From Eublepharis macularius (Eukaryota; Chordata; Lepidosauria; Squamata; Eublepharidae), in NCBI RefSeq assembly GCF_028583425.1, contig NC_072790.1, positions 63,450,052 through 63,514,051 of the forward strand: 64,000 nt of DNA, in the 5' to 3' direction. Position 1 is the first letter of the stretch; each line of letters opens with the position of its first letter. Shown one piece after another: positions 25,149-37,352 of the stretch. The notes under the pieces were generated by a model. The model was not told the origin of the DNA. It searched no databases and saw only the letters and a list, made by a program, of their open reading frames with translations. Made by a program: the position numbers and the translations under genes.

Positions 25149-25840
25149 ATATACTGTGTGAAGTAGTGAATAGAGATGGGCACGAATCGAATTATGAATA
25201 AAAAAAACACATGAACCAGGCCAGTTCGTGGTTCGCAAACCAGTGGTTCATGGAAGCTCGTTTCCACAAAGTTCCACGAACTGGTCTACTGGTTCGTTTG
25301 GGTCATAAAGGGGCAGTTTAAATTGCCATTTTCCCAAGGGAAATGGCCATATAAACTTTTCCTATGGCTTGCAAGCAGCAGGTCCCTTTAAACTATCAGC
25401 TGGCAGGCAGCACGGGCGATCCCCCCTTGCCGCCTGCCAGCTGATAGTTTAAAGGGACCTGCCACTTGCAAGGCAGGAAAGGGCCCTTTAAACTGTCAAA
25501 TGCCCCTTTCCCTGCCACTGCTAAGAGGCCGGAAAGGGGCATTTAAACCCCACGAACCACAAACTGGTTCGTAAACCTGCCCCAGTTCTGTGCCAGTTCC
25601 TGGTTCCTGGTTTGTTTTTTGTGGTTCATGGCCTTGTCTAGTAGTGAATGGATTGGAAAGGTCTGGGTTCAGATCCCCACTCAGCTGTGAAGCACTGTGG
25701 ACCATGGTTGACTTTAGGCTAGTCACTGTCCATCAGCCTATCCTATATCACAGGATTGTTGTTGCAGTAAAAATGGGAAAGGAGGATCATGTGCTTAATT
25801 TTGAGCTTCTTTGAACAGAAGTGGGATAAAATGTACTAGA
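25149..25840 (+). repeat. tRNA-like SINE split by a hAT-like MITE
   Basis: The SINE head 'tactgtgtgaagtagtgaa' (25152-25170) is separated by the MITE from its continuation 'gtagtgaatggattgg...gggttcagatccccac' (25641-25682, B box). The body runs on to about 25840 (ggctagtcactgtccatcagcc). Removing the MITE and one copy of its duplication restores a continuous SINE. Confidence 0.7.
25171..25640. mobile_element. hAT-like MITE with perfect 8-bp TSD
   Basis: The element begins tagagatgggcacgaatcg and ends ggccttgtcta. It is flanked by gtagtgaa at 25163-25170 and 25641-25648. The interior has foldback arms built from 'gcaggtccctttaaactatcagctggcagg' and its reverse complement (25378-25400 against about 25434-25465). 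It encodes no transposase. It is the same family as 43989-44729 and 20287. Confidence 0.88.
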
Positions 25841-26567
25841 TGGATAGATAAACTGGCTTTAAGGTAAGGAATGCTGGTTGTTGTAAACAGGATTTCTTCT
25901 GGCCATGTAAATTTTTCCTCCTTGCCAAAGCAATGTTTCACTAATGCTCTGTTATTGATAGGAATTTTCAACTGCCTGTTTATAGCACATGATGGGATTT
26001 TTATTCCCTGCACAGTAGCAGAGAAGAGCCTTATGTTCTATTTTATACATGATTTTCATTTTAGCTACATGCACCTGCAAGCTTTCAAATTCCCCCTCCT
26101 CTACAGATCAGAAGTTTTCAAAATGATGTGATCTCTTTGATGGTCTTATTCTCATTTGTGCATATATTTATTGTCTTTAATGACCACTGAATGTTAAAAT
26201 TTGTCACACAGCAACTGTGCTAGAATAAACTTCATGAAAAAGCAAATGGCCTCTAAATAATGACTCTGCCCCAGAGTTTGATTGATCACAGAAGTTCAAG
26301 GAACACAACCTATATGATTTGTCCCTAAGTATATTTAGAACCTAGTCACAAAGCTAGACTAGAAAGCTAGTCACAAAGATTCTCATTTCAAGCTCTGCAA
26401 GTCAGGTCAGAATCCATGTGTAGAAAAAGGCTTGTTTGTGACAGAGAGTCTAATAGTATTTTATATACAATCTCTGATAAACATTCTGGCAATCTAGTCA
26501 CATATCTTGGCACTTAGATGCCCAAACAGTCACTGAAGATAGGCTGGAACTGGCTGATGAAAACATG

Positions 26568-26869
26568 GGCCATTTCCACACACGTTGAATAATGCACTTT
26601 CAATGCACTTTCGTAATCCTTTAGAAGCGGATTTTTTGTTCCACACATGAGCTGATTCCGCACATATTGGATAATGCACTTTCAATGCACATTATCAATC
26701 ATTTGAGGTGGATTTTTTGTTCCGCACGTTAAAAAATCCGTTCCAAATGATCTATAAAGAGGATTGGAAGTGCATCATCCAATGTGTGCGGAATCACTCA
26801 TGGAAAATCAGTTTCAAATCTTCACTAAAGAGTATTGAAGTGGATTATCCAACGTCTGTGGAAGCAGCC
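26568..26869. mobile_element. Foldback MITE with a second foldback copy inside
   Basis: The outer ends are 'ggccatttccacacacgttg' and 'caacgtctgtggaagcagcc'. Inside, at about 26647-26800, sits another palindrome, 'tgagctgattccgcacatattggataatgc' against 'gcatcatccaatgtgtgcggaatcactca'. Outer and inner arms share the motifs 'ataatgcactttcaatgcac' and 'ggattttttgttcc', so this looks like one family member inserted in, or duplicated within, another. Confidence 0.7.
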
Positions 26870-28676
26870 ATGGTGTTATGTTCCTGTAAAACAGTTTTCA
26901 CCTGGAAGTAAGCTCTACTGTTCTCACCAGGATTTATACAGATGTGTTCAGGTTTTTGTGTCTTTTTTGATCATGAGATGGTACCAATTTTATAGTTCTA
27001 GAATAAAAGAAAAGGCAGCGAGAAGAAACTCTTGCTTTATGTTTCCACTATTTGTACCATATCAGTGAAATAAAATAAATTTCGGTCCCTAGTAGAAACT
27101 AATTAAAATATTAATTGCAGAGCTACATCTTTGCTTGGTTTTAAGCTCTTTGTCTTTTTATTTTTAGGCAAGAGCTAATGCTTTGATTCTGCAGGTGGCT
27201 GATAATGTCAGGCTCTGGTGATTTGTCAGTCTGTGACCTGAAACACCCAGAATATGACTAATCCAGTTAAGAGCTTCTGTTGGGGTTTCAGTCGTGACAA
27301 TGTTTACTTTGATACAACAAAAACAACTTTGTCATTCATGACAAATAGTGCAGTAGACTCCAAAAATAAAAGGTGTAATTATGGAGAGAGGCCATTTGTT
27401 TCTTGTGCTCATAATGGCCACAACCTGATGGCAATTGAACTTCTGTCCAGATCACTAACGGGGAAAAGCTGTATATAAATTTTATGGAAGAACAGTATAA
27501 ATCTGCACAGGATGGAAAAGTATGGGAGCAATCCTAAGCAGCTCTATTCAGAAGTAAATCCCTGGGTCTTAGACCCAGAGAAATATATGTGTGTATCATA
27601 CATGTGTCTGTACCTGTCTACCTTACATCATTCAAGTTACAAATAACACCTTGTAGCCCATTAACGCTATCAAAAACACTGTACTCAGTTCTCTCTTTAA
27701 TGTAACACACACATTCCACTCTCTCTGATGTTATCTGACCTCTGAAATGCCCCCTTAGAATCATTCAAGAATGTTGGGGGAATTTACAGAGATTTGTGTT
27801 TGGGAGCTGCAGAACTGGAAGGAGACTGGGAATTTTTCAGATTATGTCTTTTAGGGGGAAAATTACAGTGGAATGCAACAGATTGGGGGCTTTTCTGTTT
27901 CCGACTTTAACAACCCTTGGACTGGATGAAGAAGGATTTCCAGGGACAGCCAGGGATTTATCAGTGTTTGAAGAATGCAAGCTACATTTACTAGTATATG
28001 TAATGTGATGATGATGTGTGATGAAATGACACCTCAGTCCAGACATTTATGTAAAAAAAATTCACTTTGTGAATTTTGGGTTAAGCTCAAACTATCCTTA
28101 CGATTTGTCTGATCAAAAGAAAGAATCAGTTCACCCCCTTCCCCATTTATTCTAAATTCCAACTTGTGGCTGTTAAACTATTAGAATGATAATGAAGGCC
28201 ACCCAAAAGACAGCATATAAATAATGGGGAACCTCAAGTGACCAGATGGATTCTAGCTTTTCTCCTTCCTTCTCTGGTGAACTTACTGTGGGAATGGTTT
28301 TGAGGATGGTGGGAAGAGAATGCTGTCCCTTGAGGTGGGGGGGGGGGGGACAGCCATTCTCGGAGAGAAGCAGCCGTTCTTGGGGAGGAGACAGGTTGTC
28401 CCCATGGGGACTCTGAGGGAGACACACACAGGCACATGGCCTATGACCAGATGGAGAAGGAGGAAAAACTGAGGTCAAAAGAGCCTGAACAACAAACCCG
28501 GAACCATTCTTTAATATCACAGAGACAAGCTTTGGACCTAAGGAGAGAAGATTGCATTTATACTTGTTTCATTTATCAGTGCTTTGATGTTGTAGTCTTT
28601 GTTAGAGTCCAGTAGCACCTATAAGACTAACAAAATTTGTGTAGAGTATGAGCTTTCGTGAGACACAGCTCACTTT

Positions 28677-28858
28677 GGCCGTTTTCACACTGCTTACCGG
28701 CCACGGAACATTGTGCCAAGCTCCCGGAACGACAGCGTCTTGCTGGCACGATTTCGTGTGAGAACAGCAGTTCTCGTGCGAAATTGCGCCAGGAAGACGC
28801 TGTCATTCCAGGAGCTTGGCATGATGTTCCGTGGCCAGTAAGCAGTGTGAAAATGGCC
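28677..28858. mobile_element. Palindromic MITE (ggccgttttcacac ends)
   Basis: A 182-bp inverted-repeat element: left ggccgttttcacactgctta, right taagcagtgtgaaaatggcc, with arms of about 75 bases. It lies inside a copy of the ggtgctactggact repeat: flanks 'gagacacagctcactt' and 'cttcaaatacacactgc' would join without it. Confidence 0.8.
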
Positions 28859-29531
28859 TTCTTCAAATACACACTGCTACCCATCTTGATCTAGTCTTTT
28901 GTTGTTCAACTATATGCTTTTACTCATTGTATCCATTGATTGCTTATTTTCTTAAAAATAAAAACTTTTTTTCTGAAATTAGAGTTATTTGGTTTTTATG
29001 ATCATGGAAAGCCTCATGTTTTGGCTCATGCTTATGAAAGCATAAGAGAAAAACACACAGAGAATATCTCTAACCTATGAGATTTCTTAAATCCCCCCCC
29101 CCCCTACCTCCACATTGGCTGAATTAGGAAGGAGATTCTGATTTTTTTTCCAGATAGTCTGACTGCAGGCCATCAGACTGTAATTCTAGTAATGGCCTGC
29201 TGGTGGCAGTAGAGCATAGACCCAGTGGGGGCAGTGGAGAAAAATTGTAAAAGAGAAGTGGGATAAAGCTGGAGAGGTGAACTCAAGCTGCTATGATCCT
29301 AGCAGCTTGAGACTTGGGCCAGCTGAGAGAATTCCTCATTCCCTGCTGTAAAAACAAGGACCAGGCGATGGGGTATGTGTGTCTTTTTACCGCAAAGGTG
29401 CCTAAAGGTGCTACTGGACTCCTTACTAATATGTATGAGTGCAAAGTTAATACCTAACAATAAATGCTCTTTACATAGCTCTTTAAAACATTTTTAAAAA
29501 TGAACTAACATATCATTTTCTTCAAATCTAG

Positions 29532-29657
29532 ACAAGGCCTGGCGTTATCCGCCCGACAACTGTGAAAGCAAAAATAATATTTAAACAAGAGGATCCTATC
29601 CAACCAAATCCATTCAAAAAATACCTGGAAGAAACCACAGAATCCCAAACCGAACAG
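29532..29657 (+). CDS. MLIP: MLIP internal exon (42 codons)
   Basis: Acceptor tcaaatctag, donor CAG|gtaagg, phase 0. It encodes TRPGVIRPTTVKAKIIFKQE, then DPIQPNPFKKYLEETTESQTEQ. The KPGVIRP and NPF-KYLE motifs are hallmarks of mammalian MLIP at the same position. A Lys-rich patch is followed by an acidic tail. Confidence 0.93.
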
Positions 29658-30300
29658 GTAAGGGTTTTTTTTAAAAAAAAAAACTAAACATCTCTTATCA
29701 CAGTTTCCTTTGATTGTATCATTTAAATTTTCTTAAGAGATTACACTTAGACAATGAAAAATATGCTAGTGGATATTCTTTAAAGACCCTATAAATAAAG
29801 GTTACAATGGGGGCTGCTTATAGTCCGTGTGCTGAAGGATGGATTCAGCACTCAGACTTTTCAGGGGCATTTAATGTTTCCTCTTCTCTCTCTAACCTCT
29901 AACACAATCAATCACCTTTTCATCACGACATCCTCATGTTCTTGGACCACGTCAATGGCTACTGCTCATATGGCGGGAGATGAGGGTTCCAAATCTTCCT
30001 CAGGACCAACACAGGTGTGGCATGGGAAACTGAAGACTTGATCTTCATATACTTTGATATTTATTTTAAAAACAGCTGCTAGAACTGCAAATTCAACTGG
30101 AACTTGGGAGAGGAGAGCATTCAACCCTTTCCCCACCCCATTTCCCCAAGCTATATCACCCCCACAAAGCCCTATTTCATTTGTCTTATTTATTTATTTT
30201 GTTCAGCAGAGATAATAGCAGCTTTGAAGGACTTAGATCAGGGAACCGACATTGGAGAGGGAAAGAGTTAAAAATATCTTTCCTAGTAGTGCCTCTGTTA

Positions 30301-30509
30301 TAGGGTTGCCAGCTCCAAGTTCAGAAATTCCTGGAGATTTTGGGGGTGGAACCTAGAGAAATTATGGTTTGGGGAGAGGAAGAACCTCAGCAAGGTATAA
30401 TTCCATAGAGTCCACCCTCCAAACCAGCCATTTTCTCCAGGTGAACTGATCTCTGTGGCCTGGAGATCAGTTGTCATTCCGGGAGATCTCCTGGAGGCTG
30501 GCCACCCTA
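30301..30509. mobile_element. hAT-like MITE (tagggttgccagctcca) with 8-bp TSD
   Basis: A 209-bp element with inverted ends tagggttgccagctcca and tggaggctggccaccccta-like (right end ctggaggctggccacccta). It is flanked by perfect 8-bp duplications, ctctgtta, at 30293-30300 and 30510-30517. The interior 'attcctggagatttt' and 'ccatagagtccaccctcca' are familiar from many lizard genomes. Non-coding. Confidence 0.88.
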
Positions 30510-30735
30510 CTCTGTTATCATCTAGTTGCTGCTACCCCCCATGGATGATTTTAAGTAAAAATCAAAATATCCCATGGTGGTTGTGGATTTTCTGGGCTGT
30601 ATAGCTGTGGTCTTGGCATTGTAGTTCCTGACGTTTTGCCAGCAGCTGTGACTGGCATCTTCAGAGGTGTAGCACCAAAAGACAGAGATCTCTCAGTGTC
30701 ACAGTGTGGAAAAGAAGTTGGCAGGTAATTTATAT

Positions 30736-31092
30736 CTACTCAGGAAGGTGGGGTTGGGCTGAGTCATCCTGTAACAGTTTCCCAGGGTGTGGAATGCTAA
30801 TGGAGGGAGGCTTCACTGTATCCTGAGGAGGTTCTTTTGCATATGGATTGGTGCTTGATATGCTAATCTTCTCTGCAGGGCTATTGTCAGGTATAGAGTA
30901 TTTTGTTAGCCTGGTATTTTTCAGGACTGGAAACAATGCTCTATTCATTCTTAAGGTCTCTTTCCTGTTGAAATTGTGCTTATGCTTATGAATTTCAATG
31001 GCTTCCCTGTGCAATCTGATGAAGTAGTTGGAAGTGTTGTCAAGTATTTTAGTGTCCTGGAATAGGATACTGTGTCCTGTTTGAGGAATCAC
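30736..31092 (-). pseudogene. Penelope-like protein, C-terminal fragment (left copy)
   Basis: A minus-strand frame of 118 codons includes TGHSILFQDTKILDN, IRLHREAIEIHKH and NPYAKEPPQDTVKP, the region downstream of the GIY-YIG core. It parallels residues about 85-201 of the right copy. The N-terminal GIY-YIG core and the reverse transcriptase are missing, so it cannot act alone. Confidence 0.8.
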
Positions 31093-31099
31093 TGGTCAG

Positions 31100-31705
31100 A
31101 TGGGAAAGCTTATGAAAAAGCACAACCTTCAAGCAGTATTCAGACCCACCAGAAAAATACAACAGATGCTACGATCAGCAAAAGACAGAGACCCCCTCAC
31201 CTCTGCAGGAGTATACCGCATACCCTGCAGCTGTGGACAAGTTTACATTGGGACCACACAGTGTAGCATCCAGACAAGAATAAAAGAACATGAAAGACAC
31301 TGCAGACTTGGCCATCCGGAAAAATCAGCAGTGGTTGAACATAGCCTAACCCAAACAGGACACAGTATCCTATTCCGGGACACTAAAATACTGGACAACA
31401 CTTCCAACTACTTCATCAGATTGCACAGGGAAGCCATTGAAATTCATAAGCATAAGCACAACTTCAACTGGAAAGAAGAGACTTTAAGAATGAATACAGC
31501 ATGGTTTTCAGTCCTAAAAAACACCAGGCTAACAAAATACTCTACATCTTACAATAGCCCTGCAGATAAGGTTAGCATATCGAGCACCAATCCATATGCA
31601 AAAGAACCTCCTCAGGATACAGTGAAGCATTGGCATTCTATTAGCATTCCACACCCTGGGAAGCTCTTACAGGATGACTCAGCCCAACCCCACCTTCCTA
31701 AGTAG
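31100..31705 (+). pseudogene. Penelope-like GIY-YIG endonuclease fragment (right copy)
   Basis: An open frame of 201 codons shows the GIY-YIG nuclease core: GVYRIPCSCGQVYIG at residues 37-51 (GIY as GVY, then YIG), an Arg/Lys/His-rich TRIKEHERH at about 59-67, and the family's downstream HSLTQTGHSI stretch. In Penelope-like retroelements this nuclease follows the reverse transcriptase and nicks the target. Here the reverse transcriptase is absent: the element is 5'-truncated. The frame is intact, which suggests a fairly recent insertion. The fragment might be transcribed within the MLIP intron, but there is no sign that it is a host gene. Confidence 0.85.
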
Positions 31706-31949
31706 ATATAAATTACCTGCCAACTTCTTTTCCACACTGTGACACTGAGAGATCTCTGTCTTTTGGTGCTACACCTCTGAAGATGACAGTCACAGCTGCT
31801 GGCGAAACGTCAGGAACTACAATGCCAAGACCACGGCTATACAGCCCGGAAAATCCACAAAAACCATCGTTCTCCGGCCGTGAAAGCCTTCGACAAAATA
31901 TCCCATGTCTCTTTGTTTTGGTCTTCAATCACCAGGCCCCTGGGTGACT

Positions 31950-33735
31950 TGGCTCCACTACCAGGCTAACCTACCTCACAAAATAGCTGTGCGTATAAAC
32001 ACTTTGCTGATAAAATCTCTTACTTTTGTACCAACCCGGACTCTACATCAGCAGTGACAGGGTCAAATGGTTCCAGGGTGCCGACTTATCCAGTTGTTGG
32101 GGATACTTTTCAGTTTATTCAGTCTGAAGATGGGGACAGCATCCTTGGAGGTTTGAGGCCTATCACCTGCTTGTAAGAATACTTTCTGAATATTCAAATT
32201 TCCTGGGGGGTTGATGGACTGGGTCTGAGATGCAGTTAATGCCTCCTTGAGATAATGGGTAGTTGTCTTAGTTTTGCAACAGACTGTAGTGCATCCACTA
32301 CTAAAGAAGTGTACCTTGGACCCAGAAGATTTCAGTAATTATCTGCCAGACTTCACTATTTCATTCTTAAACAATTTGACTGAACGGGCTGACAGCTGGA
32401 CAACTTCAAGCATTCCTGGATGAAGTGCATTATTTAGATCCCTTCAAATCTGGTTTCATACTTGGTTGCTCTGGTGGATGACCCACTTCAGGAGATGGAC
32501 AGAGGGAGTACAGCTCTGTTGATTCTCCTGGAACAGTGGCTTTCATACCGTCAATCATGGTATCCTTCTGGATTGCCTTTTGGGTTAGAAATGGGTAATT
32601 TCAGAAGGTGGTGCTGAGGGACGGCTGTTCAGCCCCTTGGCCTTTTATCTTGTGGGGTCCTGCTGGGATTCATTTTTGTCCCTTCTGCTTTTCAAAAATC
32701 TACATGAAATCTCTGGGTAATGTCATCTAGAAATTTGGGCTGGGTTATGATAGTCAGTACTATATAGTGGTTTTGGCTGATCCCAGGGAGGCTGTAGAAA
32801 TCCCTGAACCTGTTCCTGGAGGCAGTTTTGGAGTGGATGAGGGCTAATAAACTGACAAGAAGTGCTACTGGTGAGTGGAAGGTCTGACTTGGTATTGCCT
32901 ATTCTGATGGAGTTGTACTCCCCTTGAAGGAACAGGTCTGAAGTTTGGTGGCGGTCTTGGACCCAGACCTACTGCTGGATAAGCAGGTGGCAGCTGTGGT
33001 CAGAAGTGCCTTTTACCAGTTTTGACTTGCTAGCCAACTGTGGCCTTTCCTGGGCAGATAAGATCTGGCCACTGTGGTACATTCCCTGGTTACATTATAT
33101 TACTGCAATGCATTCTAGGTGCGCTGACCTTGAAAACTGGAAACTTCAAGAAGTGCAGAATGCTGCAGCTACAATACTGACTGGAATGGGTCATCATAGG
33201 GACCCTATTACTCCAGTCTTGGCCTGTCTTCTCCAGCTCCCAATTTGTTTCCATACTATAATTCAAGGTGGTGGTCTTTAAAGCCCTATTTGGCTTGGGA
33301 CCAACGTATCGGAAGAATTGCCTACACCCTTATGAACTTACCCAACCCTACTGCTGTATTCTGAGGCCTGCTTTTCTGAAATTAAGCAAATGGCAACCCA
33401 GGGAAAGGGCCTTCTCAGTTGTGTCACCCAAACTCTGCAACTTTGTCTCCAGGGAGACTTGACTGGGTTGCCATCTTCACCCAGCGGATGAAAACTTTAT
33501 TGTTCCATCTGGTGTTCTCTCCATGATTCCTCCTTCCTGCCCTATATTTTGTTGTTCTTATGTATTTGTATGCATATTTTAGCTTTCTTTAATTGTTTTA
33601 ATGTGTCTTTGTTTCGTTTTAATGGCTTTTAAGATGTGTTTTTATTATGCATATTTTTAATCTAACTGCTTTGTTCGTCCCAATGAGAGAAGAAAGGTGG
33701 GATATAAATTTTGTAAATAAATAAATAAAACACTT
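31950..33735 (+). mobile_element. L2/CR1-type LINE, degraded ORF2 and 3' end
   Basis: Plus-strand fragments of reverse transcriptase are visible: a stretch like LLILLEQWLSYRQSW in the 32510-32570 region (A-F-D-T-V-N-H block decayed), then a G-x-I-L-x-P-L-L-F-x-I-Y-M block at about 32665-32710. Next come the C-terminal 'LENWKLQEVQNAAATILTG' at about 33135-33185 and 'HHRDPITPVLACLLQLPI'. The 3' end is 'gtgggatataaattttgtaaataaataaataaa' (to about 33728), the TAAA-repeat tail typical of this LINE group. Multiple stops and frameshifts are present. Confidence 0.8.
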
Positions 33736-34680
33736 CCATAACATGTCGTGCTCTCTGAGGGAAAGGCTGGAAGGATTCATTTGTACTAAGTCAATAGAGT
33801 CCTGAAACTGACTAGGCCAGATGGTGAACAATTTTCTGCCTGCTCAATTTTATTCCAAAGAGAAATACTAATTAAAAATTAAATACGAAATGGTAGGGCT
33901 TTATTTATTGTCTGGGACCACAGTGGCAAACACATGCATGCGTCTAGAGTCTGTTGACGCAAACATGACAAACTGATCTGTTAAAGAATAACCATGTTTT
34001 CTAGTGTGAGCTTTTGTAGGCAACTTCATCAGACACATGAAGTGGCTTGGAAAGCTGGTAGGTATAGATATACATGAGTAAATGTGAGAGGGGAAAAACC
34101 ATAGTTGACAAGAGGCCCCAATCCACCACAGCAACAAATGTACTAGATACTGTTGAAGGAGTGCTTGTATACAAGACTAATCCCATGTGGGAGTGCAGGT
34201 TAAATAGCATTCAAGGCCAGCTTCCATCAACAAACGATCTGCTCTTTGTGCAGTCAAAGGGAAAGGGCGCCCAAACTCCATTACAGTAGTTTATCTTTGA
34301 GTGTACAAGAGACAAATGAAGCTTGCTAGGCTGGAAATGAAAACAATGAGGTCAAAAAACTAGGAATTCAACAGCTATTTTTGTTGCATCTTTACTCTTT
34401 TTCTGCCAAAGTACCTAACAAGCAATCATGTCCACTCAAAAAGGTACCATTGAAGTAACATAATAGGTTTCAAGTTAGAGATTTTAAAAAAGGCATCATA
34501 ATTGTATATCCATAACCTGCTACATATTAACAGTATTAATGTCAGCCAAATCATACTCTTCACAATTATTAACAAGCTAATAATGATTAATCTTTTGAAA
34601 TGTAAGCGAATTGGCCTTCTGCTCTTTATATCTCAAGTTGTCCATTAACCGATCTCTTTGTCTACTTCTTTTTCTTCCAG

Positions 34681-34869
34681 GAGTCATCTCTTTCTCATCC
34701 TTTTTTTCATACTAAACCGAACTTTCCAACTAAGTCCCCGTTATACCCCCAGGTCATCTCTCATGCTGACTTGCTAACTCCTGGACCATTCAGTCATTTG
34801 GGTTCCATCTTTGGTGATACATATGACAACTCTTATAGCCCTTACCGTCACAATGCTTTGTATAATAAG
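34681..34869 (+). CDS. MLIP: MLIP internal exon (63 codons)
   Basis: A very strong acceptor (cttctttttcttccag) precedes it; donor AAG|gtgaga. Phase 0. The peptide starts ESSLSHPFFHTKPNFPTK and contains LYPQVISHADLLTPGPFSHL and, near the end, RHNALYNK. Mammalian MLIP has LSHADCLAPGPFSHL followed by a HNACNK-like end. The reptile-specific part, GSIFGDTYDNSYSPY, is Tyr/Asp-rich. Identity is secure. Confidence 0.93.
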
Positions 34870-37317
34870 GTGAGAGAACTCTCCTTCCTGTGGGTCTGCT
34901 GAGGGAAAAAAGCAATGTCTGAGGGAAATCATATCATATAAAACTCCCCATGACTTTTATTAGGGACATGTATTGCACTTTCAGACAGCAATCCTGAGAA
35001 GGCTTAGGGATCAATTACATGAGATACTGACAAAGACTGGAACTCTCTGCTTTTTCTCTAAAAATCCAGGAATGTGAAGGCATTAAGGGAAGGGTCTTAA
35101 GTCTTCCCAACCTAAAACAGCCACACAGGAGGACACTGTTTGCCTTATTTTACCCCAATGGGGCAAACAATCCCTTCCCAGCCATTTCAAGTTGGGAAAA
35201 CAGCACAGGGATGGAGGTTTAAACCCCTTCATTTGCCCCATGGTCCTGATTCCAATCAGGGTTCTGTGCACTTGATTTTTTTAGAAATAAAAATACAGGG
35301 AGCTCCATTCATGGACCTCCCAGCATCACATACAGTTAGGCACTTCGTTTGGAAGTACATCTCTTTGAAAGTCCAGCAATATGACTTCTATTAAAGAAGA
35401 CACAGGTACGGTCTGGTTGCTAATAATATGAAATAGTGTTTTAGAATCTTTATTTGTCCTTAGAGCGACTTTCTGAGATATGCTGTTGTTGCAACTTCCC
35501 ATGGACACCCATTGGATCCCTAGGGAGCTCCCAGTAGGGGCAGCTGTTAGAGTCACTACTGAAATACAGCCCAGAATAGGAAGTGCTTTCTCTGCCCATA
35601 ATACTTAAGAATGCCCCCATCAGATGCAGTGTCAGAGTTTAACACTTCACTCCGGTGGATGAATTGAAATCAGGGTCCCTGCTTTGTCAGCATTTTAAAG
35701 AGGGGGGGAAATGTGCTTTTGAAGGATGTATTTCCCCCGTTTAAAATGCTAACCTCAGAGTGGTAAACCTCTTTTTGATTAAAGCAACTAACAAAGCTTG
35801 AAAGGTTACCCTCCTTCTCCTTTCCCTCCACAGCCTCAATGCAAACTGAGGCTGCAACAAACCTACAATTTATATCTTCTAGATGGGCAGAGATATTTTA
35901 GTGCCTTCAGGCTTGGAGTGGAAAGAATCAGGTTCTGACCTCCAGTCTTGAAGTTTGCTGGGAGATCAGGCTGTCAGGCAAGGCAGCCACCACCTCTCAT
36001 GTGCCCTACCTCAAGAGGGTCGTTAAGGGATAAAATGGAAAAACAGGGAGCCGTGTGTGCGTCCCTGAATGTGTCGGCAAAAATGCAGGTATAAACGTAC
36101 TAGATTTGAGGAGGAAAGAAACTATGCCGGGGGTGGGTGTTAAGTCATTTCAACAACATCCCTTTCATAGGTAAGTAATCTTCTCCCATTCTAGCACTAT
36201 TATTGAATCACAAAGGCTGAACAATAAACTAAAGATTATACAGAAAAGGTTGGATGCATACAAATGATGTGAAATTCATGATATATATTTAACTTCTGTC
36301 TGTTTTAAAAACATTTAAACATCCTTGTATGACTGGACTAACAGCTGTACTGTTCTTTATAAGCATCTCTTTTAAAAAAACTTTCCTTAGATTTTGCATT
36401 TTAGAAAGCGTTTTCTTTTCAGCAATGAAAAATAGCTCTTTCTCCGTTAGTATCTTCCATTTTAATCTTAAATGAACTCCTGACCTAATAATATAGTGTT
36501 TGATTTAACCAGATTAGCTTTTCATTGCATTAATGTTCATTACACCACTACGCAATGAGACTCGCTAAGCAGAAACAACCTCAAGCCAAGCATGCCTTCC
36601 ATTTGAAGGCATATGCACAAAACGCTTTTGAACAAAAAAAAAGTGATTCTTCGCTTTGAAGACATATTTTCAAAGAGAACTTGGTGTATTAACATGGTGG
36701 GATAAAAATGGGGTCCTTTAAGGCTGAATAATATGATGAGTTTCCTTTAAAGTTAATCATCAAATAGCTTTTGTCTTGGGGTTGGTTTCATATCAGCAAG
36801 GCAGAGGAGGTGCTCTTGGGCAAGTCATGAAATCCTTAGCATGGCCACGGCTGGTCCACACCAGTACATCCATTGAAGGCTCTATCAGTGGACCTTGTCT
36901 GGCCCACTAGAGGTTCTGTCTGTCTGTGCTCTCTGTATCAACCGGGGGTGGGGGTGGTGCTGTGCAAATGCTCAGAGTAGAAGACTGCTTTTCATCAATG
37001 CTTCTAATTGACTGTGTTCTGAGGGTTCTTCTCAGCGCTGCCTGGGGATGGTCAGACAGCTGCATGGGTGGTCAGTGTGTTGTCATGCACTGTGTCTCAC
37101 ATGTCACATGCATTGTGTGTCTCTTTGATTCCTTGCCTCATGCCCTACCACAGTGGGACTTATGGAGCCATTTATAGTATTCACAAAAAGTTGAAGGAAG
37201 AGACTACCCTTTGTGTCCTGTGCACTTTGCTCAGTGAATGTCGTAGCTGTTGATTATATTGTATTTAACTTGCATTGTGTAATCTGACTTGGATCTCAGT
37301 GAGAAAGGCACACAATA

Positions 37318-37352
37318 AACAAACAAACAAACAAACAAACAAACAAACAAAT
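37318..37352. repeat. (CAAA)n simple repeat
   Basis: About eight copies of caaa/aaac in 'aaacaaacaaacaaac', following 'gagaaaggcacacaataaac'. It probably represents the tail of a retroelement on the + strand. Confidence 0.85.

Larger units (their letters stand above)
19945..29531. other. Largest MLIP intron in the window, repeat-dense
   Basis: This 9.6-kb intron holds hAT-like MITEs (20287 onward; 25171-25640), a SINE on the - strand (22972-23216), GGCC-terminus MITEs (23225, 26568, 28677), a hexanucleotide microsatellite (23438-23520), a CR1-type LINE on the - strand (24040-25040), and a SINE split by a hAT element (25149-25840). The stretches 21100-22950, 25850-26560 and 26900-28590 contain no exon or repeat that I can name with confidence, apart from a cctaagcag-type MITE arm near 27528. 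A C-run at 29095-29104 and a G-run at 28339-28350 are present. Confidence 0.55.
30577..31893. mobile_element. Penelope-like element, two inverted partial copies
   Basis: The insertion is flanked by a 14-bp duplication, caaaatatcccatg, at 30563-30576 and 31894-31907. The left half (about 30580-31082) is a minus-strand copy and the right half (about 31083-31893) a plus-strand copy; their 3' ends point outward. Both encode the C-terminal part of a Penelope-type protein. The right end extends into a 3' tail with 'ctccggccgtgaaagccttc' that the left end lacks. Penelope-like elements are known for inverted partial copies and long terminal-repeat-like structures. Confidence 0.88.
29658..34680. other. 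MLIP intron with Penelope and LINE insertions
   Basis: The intron contains a hAT-like MITE (30301-30509), the inverted Penelope-like unit (30577-31893), an L2/CR1-type LINE (about 31950-33735), and otherwise AT-rich sequence (33740-34650) in which I recognise nothing further. The polypyrimidine tract gtctacttctttttcttccag ends it. Confidence 0.6.

Noticed and set aside
31100..31705. A host GIY-YIG nuclease gene
   Set aside because: The frame is inside a TSD-flanked Penelope-like insertion with an inverted partner copy and has no promoter or exons of its own.
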